64,000 nucleotides of DNA from Corynebacterium glucuronolyticum. Its GTDB lineage: Bacteria; Actinomycetota; Actinomycetes; Mycobacteriales; Mycobacteriaceae. The position numbers and the translations under genes are program-made. Positions 45,119 to 54,721 of the stretch are shown one piece after another. Each line of letters opens with the position of its first letter. Position 1 is the first letter of the stretch. The stretch covers positions 1 through 64,000 of the forward strand of contig JALFAQ010000002.1 in NCBI GenBank assembly GCA_022772305.1, given 5' to 3'. Below the pieces are notes generated by a model. It was not told the origin of the DNA and did not search any database. It saw only the letters and a list, made by a program, of their open reading frames with translations.

Positions 45119-45221
45119 TAACCGGTGTGAGTGCTAAGGGTGAAAATCTCGCCAAAGCCATGAGGCGCGGTGCCAACGAGGGTTCGACGAGCCGTCGCTG
45201 GCACTGCGCCGTATCCGGTTA
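45119..45221 (+). ncRNA. Foldable element after suhB, possible structured RNA
   Basis: Outer arms TAACCGG (45119-45125) and CCGGTTA (45215-45221) enclose a 12-bp stem, GGCGCGGTGCCA (45164-45175) with TGGCACTGCGCC (45199-45210), one G-U pair, and a small CGACG-AGC-CGTCG hairpin inside its loop. A CTCGCC at about 45148 could pair with GGCGAG at about 45232, crossing the outer stem. The same bases can also be read as a 31-codon ORF starting at GTG 45127 (listed separately). I do not recognise an RNA family. Confidence 0.3.
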
Positions 45222-45222
45222 A
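45127..45222 (+). CDS. Possible 31-residue small ORF
   Basis: GTG 45127 reads MSAKGENLAKAMRRGANEGS, continues with a basic, Trp/Cys-containing end, and stops at TAA 45220-45222. A purine-rich GAGGGA lies about 10 bases upstream. The composition is protein-like, but the sequence also forms the stem-loop described above, so coding is uncertain. It follows suhB by 28 bases. Confidence 0.2.
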   Translation: MSAKGENLAKAMRRGANEGSTSRRWHCAVSG

Positions 45223-45635
45223 CGATGATGGGGCGAGGTCCCTTGGGCGTGTCTGAAGCGTAGGGGGGAATCGCTATGTGGATATGGGGGCCGGGGCGAA
45301 AGCGAGGCATGAAAAAGGTCAGTGGGTGACCGCATACGAAGCTAGATTTTGCGGTGTTTCGTGGATGTGTGAGCGGGCTTCACGGCGGCGGGAAAAGCTG
45401 CCGGATTCGAAGCTTAGGAAACATCAGGAAAAGATAAGAAACACTCAGATTCTTTTGGGGTTGAATATTCTTGAAAATTACCCCCATGCAGCGCTGTGTA
45501 CTGCTGTTATCTCTAGTGGGGGTGGAAGAAGTGACAACATCTGATAGGTCGCTCTAGTATGCCGAGAAAGCAAGGAACACACATGTGATTCCTTACCACT
45601 TGACAAGACTGAGTAATAAGGATTATTCAACTTAC

Positions 45636-45929
45636 ATGGCTACTGATTACGATGCACCGCGTCGTCTCGCAGACGATGATCCGGACGCCGATTCCCTCGA
45701 AGGTCTCCGCTCGCAGGAAAAGCAAAGCGATGAGATGGATGACAACGGTGACGAAGTTGAAACTTTTGACATTCCGACCCAGGATGTCACCCGTGAGGAA
45801 ATCGATGTTGCAGTAGTTCCGAAGCGTAGCGACGAATTCACCTGCGGCTCCTGCTTCATTGTTCAGAGCCGCAAGCGCTTGTCCCACGAGGAGCCGGACG
45901 GTACCCTCATCTGCATGGACTGCGCATAG
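45636..45929 (+). CDS. DUF4193 protein with zinc-ribbon cysteines
   Basis: A 97-residue protein starting MATDYDAPRR, the usual actinobacterial DUF4193 start and length. The first two thirds are acidic (DDDPDADSLEGLR, DDNGDEVETFDI). The C-terminal third has FTCGSCFIVQSRKRL and ends CMDCA, giving two CxxC pairs that probably bind zinc. The function is unknown; it is conserved near sigA, dut and ppgK across the Mycobacteriales. It stands alone, followed by a strong hairpin. Confidence 0.9.
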   Translation: MATDYDAPRRLADDDPDADSLEGLRSQEKQSDEMDDNGDEVETFDIPTQDVTREEIDVAVVPKRSDEFTCGSCFIVQSRKRLSHEEPDGTLICMDCA

Positions 45930-46125
45930 ACTTTACGTTCCTGTTCTGACTCACCTTCCTCGTGGTTGGTGTCCTCCATGTCTGTGGAGAAAGCATACTG
46001 CGGAGGGTAGCAGAAAATAGTTCTTATGACCGGCCCGTGCCTGACATGGCACGGATGCGTCAGCTCCTGTGCACGCACTAGCGTGCGCGCACACTGCGCT
46101 ACTCGGATTTCCTAGCGCACACAGT

Positions 46126-46157
46126 AAACCCCTGTCTCTAGAAAGAGACGGGGGTTT
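46126..46157. terminator. Terminator after the DUF4193 gene
   Basis: Arms AAACCCCTGTCTCT and AGAGACGGGGGTTT with a short loop; GGGTTTATCC on the plus strand. Confidence 0.78.
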
Positions 46158-46208
46158 ATCCATTGGTAGTGGAGCGTAGCGCTACGGCACCGAAATTGAG
46201 AACATAAA

Positions 46209-46252
46209 AATACCCGCGACGGGATACCTCAATGCGTATTCACCGTGCGGGT
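46209..46252 (-). terminator. Terminator after the DUF3093 gene
   Basis: Outer arms ACCCGC and GCGGGT with an inner GACGG/CCGT pairing; the minus strand continues with ATTTTTATG, 16 bases after the stop. Confidence 0.7.
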
Positions 46253-46268
46253 TTGTGCGTTTGCGTCT

Positions 46269-46799
46269 CTAAGCCTTGTCGGAGTCGACCATCATCGAGA
46301 GAGCTTCGTCCACCTGGTCGGGGACGAAAGCGCGAATGAGACTTTCTGGATCGCGGGAGCTCACTAGCCAGTAGGGGGTGGGATCTTCGGGATCGTCGAG
46401 AACGAACATCGCAAGCTGCTTCACCCAACCGTGGTAAATGAGGAACGCTGCGGGATCGAGCTGTCGTCCCATGGCGGATTGCTTTGCAGATTGGGGAATA
46501 GCAAGGCTGCGGGAGACAACAGACGCTGGGAGATTGGCACCTTTAGATGTCAGCCACCGCTCGCCGGAGGAATCCTGCTCGACGCGCACGGAGTTACTGG
46601 ACAATGAGAGGAGGAACCAGATGACTGCGCCTCCGAAGATAGCGAAGGTGATGTACCCCCAAATCATTTCCCTGTTGTGCTGCACCTGGGCTGCGATGAG
46701 GAATGCAACTGCGAGACCGAAAACCCACCACCATACGGGTGCATGGTGTCGTTCTTGGTAGAGCACAACGGGTTCGTGTGCCTTCTTTTCTCCGCTCAT
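46269..46799 (-). CDS. DUF3093 membrane protein
   Basis: A 176-residue protein with the DUF3093 pattern: VVLYQERHHAPVWWWVFGLAVAFLIAAQV (helix 1), WGYITFAIFGGAVIWFLLSLSS (helix 2), then a soluble domain ending PYWLVSSRDPESLIRAF. It probably sits in the cytoplasmic membrane. The function is unknown; conserved next to dut and divergent from it in this order, as in relatives. Confidence 0.9.
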   Translation of the reverse strand: MSGEKKAHEPVVLYQERHHAPVWWWVFGLAVAFLIAAQVQHNREMIWGYITFAIFGGAVIWFLLSLSSNSVRVEQDSSGERWLTSKGANLPASVVSRSLAIPQSAKQSAMGRQLDPAAFLIYHGWVKQLAMFVLDDPEDPTPYWLVSSRDPESLIRAFVPDQVDEALSMMVDSDKA

Positions 46800-47241
46800 G
46801 GTTCATCAGTCTAACCCACTTAAAACTTTAGGCGGATAAGGGCTAGCCTTATGTGTGTTGCGCGACACATACCTCATTCTCACCGCCCTTCTTCTGCATT
46901 CGCACCTGCTGTGAGTGGTGTTTTTCGTCACGCATGCCCCGGCGGGCACATTCGTTTTCAGCACATGTCACAAACACTTGTCGTAGTGGTAGCGTTTTGG
47001 CAGGCGTGCACGAGCCCTCTTCACAGAAGGGCTGCTTTGCCTCGTCACCTCCTTTTGTACTGCGGTCTTGAACCCCCGTTTTGTACTGCCGGCTGGTGCT
47101 CTGCGTGTACGACACGTGAAAATAGGAAACGAGGTTAACGTGTGCAGGAACCCTGGGCTGGTAGCCGTACCTTTGTGGCCGGTTCGCGTCTGCACAGCTA
47201 CCTGAGGGGAAACAGTAGGAGAATTTTTGTAGTCTGGAGCG
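46800..47241. other. Intergenic region between DUF3093 and dut genes
   Basis: About 442 bases between divergent genes; no credible ORF. Visible structure: a GGCTAGCC palindrome near 46842, ATGTGT/ACACAT arms just after it, an AGCCCT/AGGGCT hairpin near 47010-47030, and the 11-base direct repeat TTTTGTACTGC at about 47053 and 47081. Confidence 0.5.
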
Positions 47242-47691
47242 GTGGAAAAACTAGCAATTAAACGACTCGATCCTGACCTCCCTCTGCCACAGCGCGCCCA
47301 TGCAGATGACGCAGGAATCGATCTGCACTCTGCGGAGAACATCACCCTCCAACCGGGAGAGCGTGCCCTCGTATCGACGGGTATCGCCATGGCTATCGAG
47401 ACGGGCTACGTTGGCCTTATTCATCCTCGTTCCGGTCTCGCAGCGAAGAAGGGGCTGTCCATCGTCAATACTCCCGGAACAATTGACTCCGGGTACCGCG
47501 GGGAAATCAAGGTATGCCTGGTCAACACCGACCGCTCCGAGGCGATCGACATTGTCCGTGGAGACCGGATTGCCCAGCTGCTCATTCAGAAGATTGAGCT
47601 CCCTGTCGTTGTCGAGGTGGACGAGCTCGATGAGACGGAACGTGGCGAAGGCGGTTACGGATCCACAGGTGGCTCTGCGCTTCTCAGCTAA
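47242..47691 (+). CDS. dut: dUTP diphosphatase Dut
   Basis: A 149-residue homotrimeric dUTPase that converts dUTP to dUMP and keeps uracil out of DNA. All five motifs are present: [55 protein letters not shown], and [11 protein letters not shown] near the C-terminus. The start is GTG 47242 ([16 protein letters not shown]). It is first in a row of plus-strand genes with DUF3710 and DUF3159. Confidence 0.97.
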   Translation: MEKLAIKRLDPDLPLPQRAHADDAGIDLHSAENITLQPGERALVSTGIAMAIETGYVGLIHPRSGLAAKKGLSIVNTPGTIDSGYRGEIKVCLVNTDRSEAIDIVRGDRIAQLLIQKIELPVVVEVDELDETERGEGGYGSTGGSALLS

Positions 47692-47837
47692 CAGATCCTA
47701 GGGGCATTGACGCTGCCCGACCCGTACGTGAGTGCAGGAGCTCCGTCGTGGAAACGAAGAGGGCTGTACTATCCGAAAGTAAAGCAAGACAGTGGACTGT
47801 GTGACACGAACGACCACAATCAACTAAGGACAAGACA

Positions 47838-48836
47838 GTGGATATTTTTGGACCATTTGATTCGGCAAGCGCCGCGGCGACAGACCTCGACGTAAGCGAC
47901 TTTGCATCGAGCGTCTTGGACTTGGGATCCCTCAGGATTCCGCTTCCTCACAACTCAGAGGTACAGGTGGAGATGGGGGAGCAGGGGCCGAAGTTGCTCC
48001 ACATCGTCACGCCTTACGGACGCATTACTCCTGTCGGTTTCGCTGCAGCAAAATCGGGGAATCTTTGGCGAGAGGTGTACCCCAGCATCGTCGACGGCAT
48101 GACCAATGATGGGCTGGAGGCTCACGTTGAAGACGGCCCCTGGGGGGCAGAGGTGGTCGGCCGCACGCAGCGGGCAACCCTGCGGCTCATTGGTGTACAA
48201 GGTGGCCGGTGGATGATCCGGTTCACCTGTGCAGCACCAAATGAAACGGCCGATGAGATGGCGGACATCGCGCGAGAAACAATCGCGCGCACGGTTGTTG
48301 ATCGCGGCGAGGCCCCCATCCCTCCAGGACAGCCACTGCCTATCTCCGTTCCCGATGCGCTAGCCAAGCAGATCCAGGCGGCAATGCTAGCACGGGCCCA
48401 ACGCGCACACACCATCGCGCGCCAGCCCCAGGACACCTCCGCTAGAGCAGCAGCGGCACAAACGGAAAACGCGAACCAGGCACCAAGCCAAAGAGACGAT
48501 AAAGAGGAATCTGAATCTGAGGAGGGGGCTGGATCCAGCCGCCATTCTTTGGCCGGAAACGACACGGATTCCGGTGCACACGCCTACGCCGCCCCAGGGG
48601 CGACCGGTTTCGACCAGTCTGCCCACGATAGCCGGACCGAGGAGCTCGACACCGAGGGCAAGAGCGCCGAGGATGTCGCTGAGATGGGTAACACCGGTGA
48701 GTTTGTGGAAAGCACCCGTGGGACCAATACGTCCAGCAATGCAAAAGAGGCGCGGGAGCGCATGTTCGAGTGGCGCTCCGATAGCGTGAATGGTTCTGCT
48801 ATCCAGCAGATTGCACCACAGAACCGCTCCTTTTAG
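47838..48836 (+). CDS. DUF3710 protein
   Basis: A 332-residue protein from GTG 47838, with AAGGAC about 8 bases upstream. The DUF3710 domain occupies about residues 1-185 (start MDIFGPFDSASAAATDLDVSDFASSVLDLGSLRIPLP; core HVEDGPWGAEVVGRT, then LRLIGVQGGRWMIRFTCAAP). The remaining ~145 residues are hydrophilic and disordered. There is no signal peptide or transmembrane helix. The function is unknown; the dut-DUF3710-DUF3159 order is standard in Mycobacteriales. Confidence 0.9.
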   Translation: MDIFGPFDSASAAATDLDVSDFASSVLDLGSLRIPLPHNSEVQVEMGEQGPKLLHIVTPYGRITPVGFAAAKSGNLWREVYPSIVDGMTNDGLEAHVEDGPWGAEVVGRTQRATLRLIGVQGGRWMIRFTCAAPNETADEMADIARETIARTVVDRGEAPIPPGQPLPISVPDALAKQIQAAMLARAQRAHTIARQPQDTSARAAAAQTENANQAPSQRDDKEESESEEGAGSSRHSLAGNDTDSGAHAYAAPGATGFDQSAHDSRTEELDTEGKSAEDVAEMGNTGEFVESTRGTNTSSNAKEARERMFEWRSDSVNGSAIQQIAPQNRSF

Positions 48837-48981
48837 AGCTCGCATCAGCGTGCCCCAGCCTTGGCAAGCTGTGGCATTCGTGCTGTGCTACGTGGCTGCC
48901 CGCCCTGCGGGTTGTGTGGACGAGCCCGGGCAACTGTAATGTGACTACATTGCCCGAGATGACAGAGAACAAGGACACAAT

Positions 48982-49854
48982 GTGACTCAAGACGAAAACG
49001 CGCAGCAGCCGGGAAGCGAGGAAAGGTTAACGCTTCCGCAAAACCCTCAGCTTGCCGGGGACAGCTCAGTGGGCACTAGTGCTGGAGATGCACCGACGGT
49101 TGACGCACCCGGAAACGGCGATCACGGCGCAGTTGGGGTGACCACGACCGCCGGGAAGAGGGACGTAGCGGAAGACCGAAGCTCTTCCCCGCACGGCACG
49201 GTAGGCATCCCCGCGGACGAGGATGATGCACCAAGCCTCCTCGATCAAATGGGTGGGCTGTCCGGGCTTATTGCGACGACACTGCCGATTGTTGTCTACG
49301 TCCCCGCCAACTCGTTTTTCGGGCTGACGACGGCGATCGTCGCGGCCCTTGGTGTGGCTGCACTCGTCTTCGTCTGGCGCCTGGTGCGCAAAGAAACTCT
49401 CCAGCCGGCAGTATCCGGCTTTCTTGGATTGATTTTCTGCGCAGCAATCGCGTGGTTCATGGGTGACGCGAAGGGATTTTTCCTGTACGGAATCTGGATG
49501 TCACTGCTCTACGCCGTCATCTTTGTCATTTCCATCCTTGTTCGCTGGCCTGCTGTCGGCGTGATTTGGAAAGGAATCAAGGGAGATGGCTTCGGCTGGC
49601 GGAAGTTCCCGCGGGCTCGACGCTTTTATGATGTGGCGACCGTAGCCTGGGCGATTGTGTTCGTCGCCAGGTTTATTATTCAAAATCATCTTTACAATGC
49701 TGCCTCGACAACGGCACTTGGCGTGGTGAAAATCCTCATGGGGTGGCCACTTACTGCTGTTGTCCTGCTCGTCACCATCTGGGCAGTGAGGAAGGCCGAT
49801 GCAGTCATCGCGGATGTGGAAGAAGACCAGAAGTTAGGAGAAAGCCATGAGTGA
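48982..49854 (+). CDS. DUF3159 membrane protein
   Basis: A 290-residue protein from GTG 48982, with AAGGAC 6 bases upstream. The first ~85 residues are disordered. A DUF3159 membrane domain with about six helices follows (DQMGGLSGLIATTLPIVVYVPANSFFGLTTAIVAALGVAALVFVWRL onward, including GLIFCAAIAWFMGDAKGFFLYGIW). The function is unknown. It overlaps the next gene by eight bases, so it is translated with the RNA methyltransferase. Confidence 0.9.
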   Translation: MTQDENAQQPGSEERLTLPQNPQLAGDSSVGTSAGDAPTVDAPGNGDHGAVGVTTTAGKRDVAEDRSSSPHGTVGIPADEDDAPSLLDQMGGLSGLIATTLPIVVYVPANSFFGLTTAIVAALGVAALVFVWRLVRKETLQPAVSGFLGLIFCAAIAWFMGDAKGFFLYGIWMSLLYAVIFVISILVRWPAVGVIWKGIKGDGFGWRKFPRARRFYDVATVAWAIVFVARFIIQNHLYNAASTTALGVVKILMGWPLTAVVLLVTIWAVRKADAVIADVEEDQKLGESHE

Positions 49855-51097
49855 AACCGAGGCATCAGAGGAAACGAAGCAAGAGATCACTGTTGGGGAT
49901 CGCGTGAATGTACGCGCCGATCGTCCCGCCCACGGGGGAGAGTCGATCGGAACCGTGGACGAACGAGTAGTTTTTCTCGAGGGAGCGCTCCCAGGCGACA
50001 CTGTTGTCGCAACCGTGACCCAAAAGAAGAAAAGATTTCTCCGCGCAGCGGTTGACTCAGTCGCAGAAGGCGGCCCCTACCGTGGACCATCCCGGTGTGA
50101 CGCAGCCGCAGCAGGTGCCGGTTGCTGTGACTTCCACGAGGTCATTCCTGAAAAGGAAGCGGAGCTTAAACGCGTGATCCTGGAAGATCAGCTCCACCGG
50201 ATTGGGCACTTTGACGGTGAACTCCCGAGCATCGAAATCGTGCCCATCGACGATGCGCCGGGGTACCGCACACGAGCGCGATTCGGCGTGAACACGTCGG
50301 GGCATGCCGGAGTCCGCAAGCGGCACTCCAACGAGGTGCTTACAACTCGCTGCAGCGCCATCGATCCGCGCATTTATAACGTGGTGGAACAACACACCTT
50401 TACTCCCGGGGCCGAGGTTGTCTGCGCCGTGGACGCTAACGGAGAAGTGCACGTAAAGGAAACCGTTCGTGCGCCTCGCGGGAAGCGTGTGAGCAACCGT
50501 GGGCACCAGGTAAGTGGCGACAAGCTAGTCCAAGAAATGGTGGGCACCACGCCGTTCGAATTCCCTGTAACGGGATTCTGGCAGGCGCACAAAGACATCC
50601 CCGAATTGTTCAGTTCGCTTATCCGTACGGCGACGGAAAGCGATGATTTCTCGGCTGCTACCCCTACCGAGGAGAGCCTAGTGGGCTGGGATCTCTATGG
50701 TGGCGTCGGGGCACTCGCACCGGCCGTTGTCGATGCATTGGGGAGTCCGGAGGCCGAGGTGATCAGCGTGGATACGACAAACGTGAAAGACTGGCAGGGG
50801 TCGGACCAGGTTGCGTTCGCCCGCGGTGATGTCGCCGCGACGATAGCAACGTTGCCAAACCCAGCACTGGTCATTCTCGATCCGCCGCGGACAGGTGCAA
50901 GTGACAAAACTATCGCTGACATCGCCATGCGACGACCACAGCGGGTCATTCACTTCGGCTGTGACCCTGCAACCTGCGCCCGCGATCTACGTACGTGGGT
51001 TGACAATGGGTATCAGGTCGATCGCATCTTCCTGGTCAATGCGTTCCCAGGAAGCTATCACTTTGAGACAGTGGTTTCCCTTTCCGCCACGAATTAG
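49847..51097 (+). CDS. Class I SAM-dependent RNA uridine-C5 methyltransferase (TrmA/RlmD-like)
   Basis: A 416-residue protein. An N-terminal TRAM domain (about 12-75) binds RNA. A cysteine cluster CDAAAAGAGCCDF may hold an iron-sulfur cluster as in RlmD. The SAM domain has DLYGGVGALAPAVVDALG and the catalytic region LDPPRTG, GCDPATCARDL (nucleophilic Cys) and FPGSYHFETVVSL (general base Glu). It therefore makes m5U in tRNA or 23S rRNA; which site cannot be told. The start overlaps the DUF3159 gene by eight bases. Confidence 0.88.
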   Translation: MSETEASEETKQEITVGDRVNVRADRPAHGGESIGTVDERVVFLEGALPGDTVVATVTQKKKRFLRAAVDSVAEGGPYRGPSRCDAAAAGAGCCDFHEVIPEKEAELKRVILEDQLHRIGHFDGELPSIEIVPIDDAPGYRTRARFGVNTSGHAGVRKRHSNEVLTTRCSAIDPRIYNVVEQHTFTPGAEVVCAVDANGEVHVKETVRAPRGKRVSNRGHQVSGDKLVQEMVGTTPFEFPVTGFWQAHKDIPELFSSLIRTATESDDFSAATPTEESLVGWDLYGGVGALAPAVVDALGSPEAEVISVDTTNVKDWQGSDQVAFARGDVAATIATLPNPALVILDPPRTGASDKTIADIAMRRPQRVIHFGCDPATCARDLRTWVDNGYQVDRIFLVNAFPGSYHFETVVSLSATN

Positions 51098-51149
51098 GTA
51101 CAGATTGAAAGAAATACGTACACGGGCCAGGGTAAAGTTTTGCTCTATT

Positions 51150-51165
51150 GGGTAAATGTTTACCC
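51150..51165. promoter_or_regulatory. Palindromic candidate operator upstream of dxs
   Basis: Perfect 7-bp arms GGGTAAA and TTTACCC around TG. An additional half GGGTAAA occurs about 20 bases upstream. It lies about 220 bases before the dxs ATG. The cognate regulator is unknown. Confidence 0.35.
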
Positions 51166-51387
51166 CCGCTTTCCTAAGAATCCACCTTTGGCTGTGTCTC
51201 GTTTCAGCCACAGGTACACTCTTTTAACAAACGGTGCGCGCGTTCTGGTGGCAGTTTTCTATCAGAATGTTCGCCTACTGTGGAGACTCGCCGGTAATGC
51301 GTGTGAAGCGATTGGCTTTTAGCGAGTAGCTCCGTGGCTACCGTTCCTGTCCGCGCAATGTGTGTAAAGTGAGGCATCGAATAACTT

Positions 51388-53379
51388 ATGAGCCTTCTCG
51401 AAAGGATTGTTTCCCCCCGCGACGTTCGCGCTCTTCCGCAAGAGCGCCTCGAAGATCTGGCCAGCGAGATTCGCGATTTCCTGGTTGAGAAGGTCTCCGC
51501 AACTGGAGGGCACCTTGGGCCGAACTTGGGCGTTGTCGAGCTCACTATTGCACTCCACAGGATCTTCGAATCCCCCAAGGATCCGCTCATCTTTGACACC
51601 TCGCACCAGTCGTACGTGCACAAGATACTGACGGGCCGGGCAGACAAGTTCGATACTCTGCGACAAAAGGACGGACTTTCCGGGTACACGGACCGGGCCG
51701 AGTCGGAACACGATTGGACCGAGTCCTCCCACGCGTCGGCCGCGTTGAGCTATGCGGACGGGCTGGCGAAGGCCTTCGCTCTGACGGATCAGATTGACCG
51801 CAAGGTCATCGCGGTTGTCGGCGATGGCGCTCTTACAGGTGGAATGTGCTGGGAAGCACTGAATAATATCGCTGCGGATAAGACGCGCAACATCGTCATT
51901 GTCGTCAACGACAACGGCCGCAGCTACTCGCCGACGATCGGCGGCTTCGCCAATAGCCTTGCCGATCTTCGCACCCAGCCGTTCTATGACAAGGTGATGG
52001 AGCAGGGCAAAACCACACTCAATTCCATGGGGTGGGTGGGCAAGCGCACCTTTGAGGTCATGCACGCGCTCAAGGAGGGCGTCAAGTACCACGTCATCCC
52101 CACGGAGATGTTCCCCGAACTGAACATGAAATACGTGGGCCCGGTGGATGGCCACAATATCCAGGCGCTGGAGCATGCGTTCAAGTACGCAAAGGAATAC
52201 ACCGGTCCGATCATCATCCACTGCGTGACGGAAAAGGGGCGCGGTTACGCCCCGGCGGAAAACAAGACGAGCGATCTCATGCACTCCACCGGCGCGATCA
52301 ACCCGGAGACCGGTATTCCGCTTGCTAAATCACAGCGCTCGTGGACGGATGTCTTCACCGAGGAGCTCCTCAAGGCGGGTGCTCGCCGGGACGATGTTGT
52401 CGCAATCACGGCCGCGATGGCAGGCCCAACCGGGCTCGCGAAGTTTGGGGAGAAGTTCCCCGATAGGCTTTTCGACGTCGGCATCGCTGAGCAGCACGCG
52501 ACAACGTCGGCTGCCGGCTTGGCGCTGGGTGGTCTGCACCCGGTTGTGGCGTTGTACTCCACGTTCCTCAACCGTGCTTTTGACCAGATGCTCATGGACG
52601 TGGGACTGCTCAAACTCCCCGTCACCATCGTGCTTGACAGGTCCGGTATCACCGGCTCAGATGGTGCATCTCATAACGGTGTGTGGGACATGGCCATTGC
52701 CGGCATCGTTCCCGGAATGCACCTGGCTGCGCCGCGCGACGATGAGCGCTTGAAGGAACAGTTCAACGAGGCCATCGAATACGCAGACGGGCCGACGATT
52801 GTTCGCTTCCCCAAGGGTGCCCTCGTCCCTGTCATTGATCCGGTCGAGACCGTAGAGGGGGGAGCGGAGTTCATCTATAAGTCGAGCCGTGTGGACGGTA
52901 ATGACCGTGACGACGCAGCTGCAGATAAGCAGCATTCCGTTCTTATCGTCTCTATTGGTGCGTTGGCCGGTTCCTGCGTGGAAGCAGCTCGCATGCTGGA
53001 AGAGGAAGGCCTCGCGGTCGATGTCCTCGATCCGGGCTGGGTGATTCCCGTCAACCCGGTGATCCCTGAGCTCGCCGAGCAGTATGACACCGTCGTCACG
53101 GTGGAGGATGGCGTGATTCATGGTGGCGTTGGCTCGATGATCGACTCCGTGTGCGATCAGTGCGGTGTCGATACACCGGTGCGCATTATCGCCGTGCCAC
53201 AGAAGTTCCTGCGCCACGCGTCTCGTTCCCAGGTTTTGGCTGAACTTGGAATGGATGCACCGGGCATCGCCGAATCTATCCGTGGGTGGTGCACACCAGG
53301 TGCGGGAAGCCCTGCTCACCCGGACGCGCAATCGAGTGTGTCGTACTTGCGAGCCTTCGGCAACCACAGCGGAAAATAA
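51388..53379 (+). CDS. dxs: 1-deoxy-D-xylulose-5-phosphate synthase Dxs
   Basis: A 663-residue thiamine-diphosphate enzyme, the first step of the MEP isoprenoid pathway (pyruvate plus glyceraldehyde 3-phosphate), supplying precursors for decaprenyl phosphate and menaquinone. Motifs: [20 protein letters not shown], the ThDP/Mg motif [17 protein letters not shown] with [15 protein letters not shown], the transketolase middle domain with [18 protein letters not shown], and the C-terminal domain from about residue 500. Full length. Confidence 0.96.
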   Translation: MSLLERIVSPRDVRALPQERLEDLASEIRDFLVEKVSATGGHLGPNLGVVELTIALHRIFESPKDPLIFDTSHQSYVHKILTGRADKFDTLRQKDGLSGYTDRAESEHDWTESSHASAALSYADGLAKAFALTDQIDRKVIAVVGDGALTGGMCWEALNNIAADKTRNIVIVVNDNGRSYSPTIGGFANSLADLRTQPFYDKVMEQGKTTLNSMGWVGKRTFEVMHALKEGVKYHVIPTEMFPELNMKYVGPVDGHNIQALEHAFKYAKEYTGPIIIHCVTEKGRGYAPAENKTSDLMHSTGAINPETGIPLAKSQRSWTDVFTEELLKAGARRDDVVAITAAMAGPTGLAKFGEKFPDRLFDVGIAEQHATTSAAGLALGGLHPVVALYSTFLNRAFDQMLMDVGLLKLPVTIVLDRSGITGSDGASHNGVWDMAIAGIVPGMHLAAPRDDERLKEQFNEAIEYADGPTIVRFPKGALVPVIDPVETVEGGAEFIYKSSRVDGNDRDDAAADKQHSVLIVSIGALAGSCVEAARMLEEEGLAVDVLDPGWVIPVNPVIPELAEQYDTVVTVEDGVIHGGVGSMIDSVCDQCGVDTPVRIIAVPQKFLRHASRSQVLAELGMDAPGIAESIRGWCTPGAGSPAHPDAQSSVSYLRAFGNHSGK

Positions 53380-53411
53380 GCTCAGCTCACATAATCTGGA
53401 ACAAAGCAGTA

Positions 53412-53443
53412 GGCACCGCTCCAGCCGACGCTGGAGCGGTGCC
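53412..53443. terminator. Hairpin between dxs and argD
   Basis: Perfect 14-bp arms GGCACCGCTCCAGC and GCTGGAGCGGTGCC with a 4-base loop between convergent genes. There is no T-run, but the position fits a terminator. Confidence 0.7.
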
Positions 53444-53530
53444 GACAGTGACGTACCCGGCTACTATTCATAGCAGTCGGGAACACGTTTGAGTTGGAAG
53501 ACGGCTCGGATGGCTTAGTCGTGCCAGTAC

Positions 53531-54715
53531 CTAGCCTTCTTGCAGCGCGGTCTGAAGAACCTCCACCGCGTGGGTGATCTCCTCGTCGGTAATAACAAGC
53601 GGGGGAACCAGCCTGATGACGTGCGGATTGGGGGTGTTGATAAACACGCCATTTTCCAGTGCAGTGCTGGCTACCTGCTTGGCGATCTCAGCGTCGAGAA
53701 CGAGGCCGAGCATGAGGCCACGTCCACGGATCTCCGTGACATGGGGGAGTGCAGCACACAGTGATGCCAGCGACTCGCCCTTTCGTTTGACCTCGTCCAG
53801 GAAGGCATCGTCGAGCACATCGAGGACAGCATTGGCGGCGGCTGCAACAATTGGATTACCACCAAACGTAGAGCCGTGATCGCCCGGACCGAGGAGTGTT
53901 ACCGCTTTCCCGCTGGCGAGGACAGCGCCCATCGGCAGGCCACCACCGAGTGCCTTGGCCATGGTCACCACGTCAGGGACGATACCCGCGTGACTAAAAG
54001 CGAAGAAGTCACCGGTACGACCGACACCGGTTTGTACCTCGTCAATGATGAGGAGAATCCCATGCTCATCGCACAGTTGCCGCACAGAACGGAGGAAACC
54101 GTCCGCTGCGGGGATGACACCAACCTCGCCTTGGATCGGTTCGAGGATGATCGCCCCCACAGTGTCGTCGACAAGCGAAGACAGTGACTCGAGATCACCG
54201 TAGGTGAAGTACTCGACACCGGCGGGGAGAGGAGCGAAAGCCTTCTGCTTGTCCGGCTGGCCCGTCAGTGCCAGCGAGCCCATCGTGCGGCCGTGGAATC
54301 CATCATGGGCGGCGAGGATCCGGGGCCGTCCCGTACGGCGGGCGATTTTAAACGCTGCCTCGTTGGCTTCAGCGCCGGAATTACAGAAGAATACGCGTGC
54401 ATCGTCGGCCGGGAAATATTCCACTAGGCGCTCAGCCAGGTGAACGGCGGGCTCGGTAATGACGAGGTTGGAGGTATGCCCAATCGTCCGGGTTTGCTCT
54501 TCGATCGCCTTGGTGACGTGGGGGTGCGCGTAGCCCAAAGCGTTGACGGCGATGCCGGAAACCAGATCGAGGATTTCTGTGCCGTCAGTGGTCACGAGCC
54601 AGGAGCCATGGCCGGAGGCAATCTCCAGGGAGGGGGTCCCGTAGTTATTCATCATGACGGCATTCCACCGGGCGGTCAGGCCCGGAGAGGTTGGAGAGTT
54701 GTCAGGTATAGTCAT
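53531..54715 (-). CDS. argD: Acetylornithine aminotransferase ArgD
   Basis: A 394-residue class-III PLP aminotransferase that converts N-acetylglutamate semialdehyde to N-acetylornithine. Family motifs: [62 protein letters not shown] and the PLP lysine in [17 protein letters not shown]. It starts six bases after argB and is the last gene of argC-J-B-D. Confidence 0.95.
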   Translation of the reverse strand: MTIPDNSPTSPGLTARWNAVMMNNYGTPSLEIASGHGSWLVTTDGTEILDLVSGIAVNALGYAHPHVTKAIEEQTRTIGHTSNLVITEPAVHLAERLVEYFPADDARVFFCNSGAEANEAAFKIARRTGRPRILAAHDGFHGRTMGSLALTGQPDKQKAFAPLPAGVEYFTYGDLESLSSLVDDTVGAIILEPIQGEVGVIPAADGFLRSVRQLCDEHGILLIIDEVQTGVGRTGDFFAFSHAGIVPDVVTMAKALGGGLPMGAVLASGKAVTLLGPGDHGSTFGGNPIVAAAANAVLDVLDDAFLDEVKRKGESLASLCAALPHVTEIRGRGLMLGLVLDAEIAKQVASTALENGVFINTPNPHVIRLVPPLVITDEEITHAVEVLQTALQEG

Positions 54716-54721
54716 CGTCTT

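Larger units (their letters stand above)
45099..45635. other. Intergenic region between suhB and DUF4193 genes
   Basis: About 537 bases. The first part holds a strongly foldable element and a possible 31-codon ORF (listed). Near 45480-45530 an ACCCCCA/TGGGGGT pair of arms is visible. The 88-codon plus ORF at 45278 has no support. The DUF4193 promoter should lie within the last 150 bases. Confidence 0.45.
45930..46268. other. Intergenic region between DUF4193 and DUF3093 genes
   Basis: About 339 bases between convergent genes, holding the two terminators listed here. I see nothing else. Confidence 0.5.

Noticed and set aside
45278-45544. 88-codon plus ORF before the DUF4193 gene
   Set aside because: No good start signal and a composition typical of chance frames.
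46836-46852. Possible DtxR operator near GGCTAGCC upstream of dut
   Set aside because: The half sites are only about five bases apart, while DtxR operators have TTAGG and CCTAA arms nine bases apart.
46849-47138. ORFs on both strands between DUF3093 and dut genes
   Set aside because: Cys/His-rich chance translations with no ribosome binding sites.
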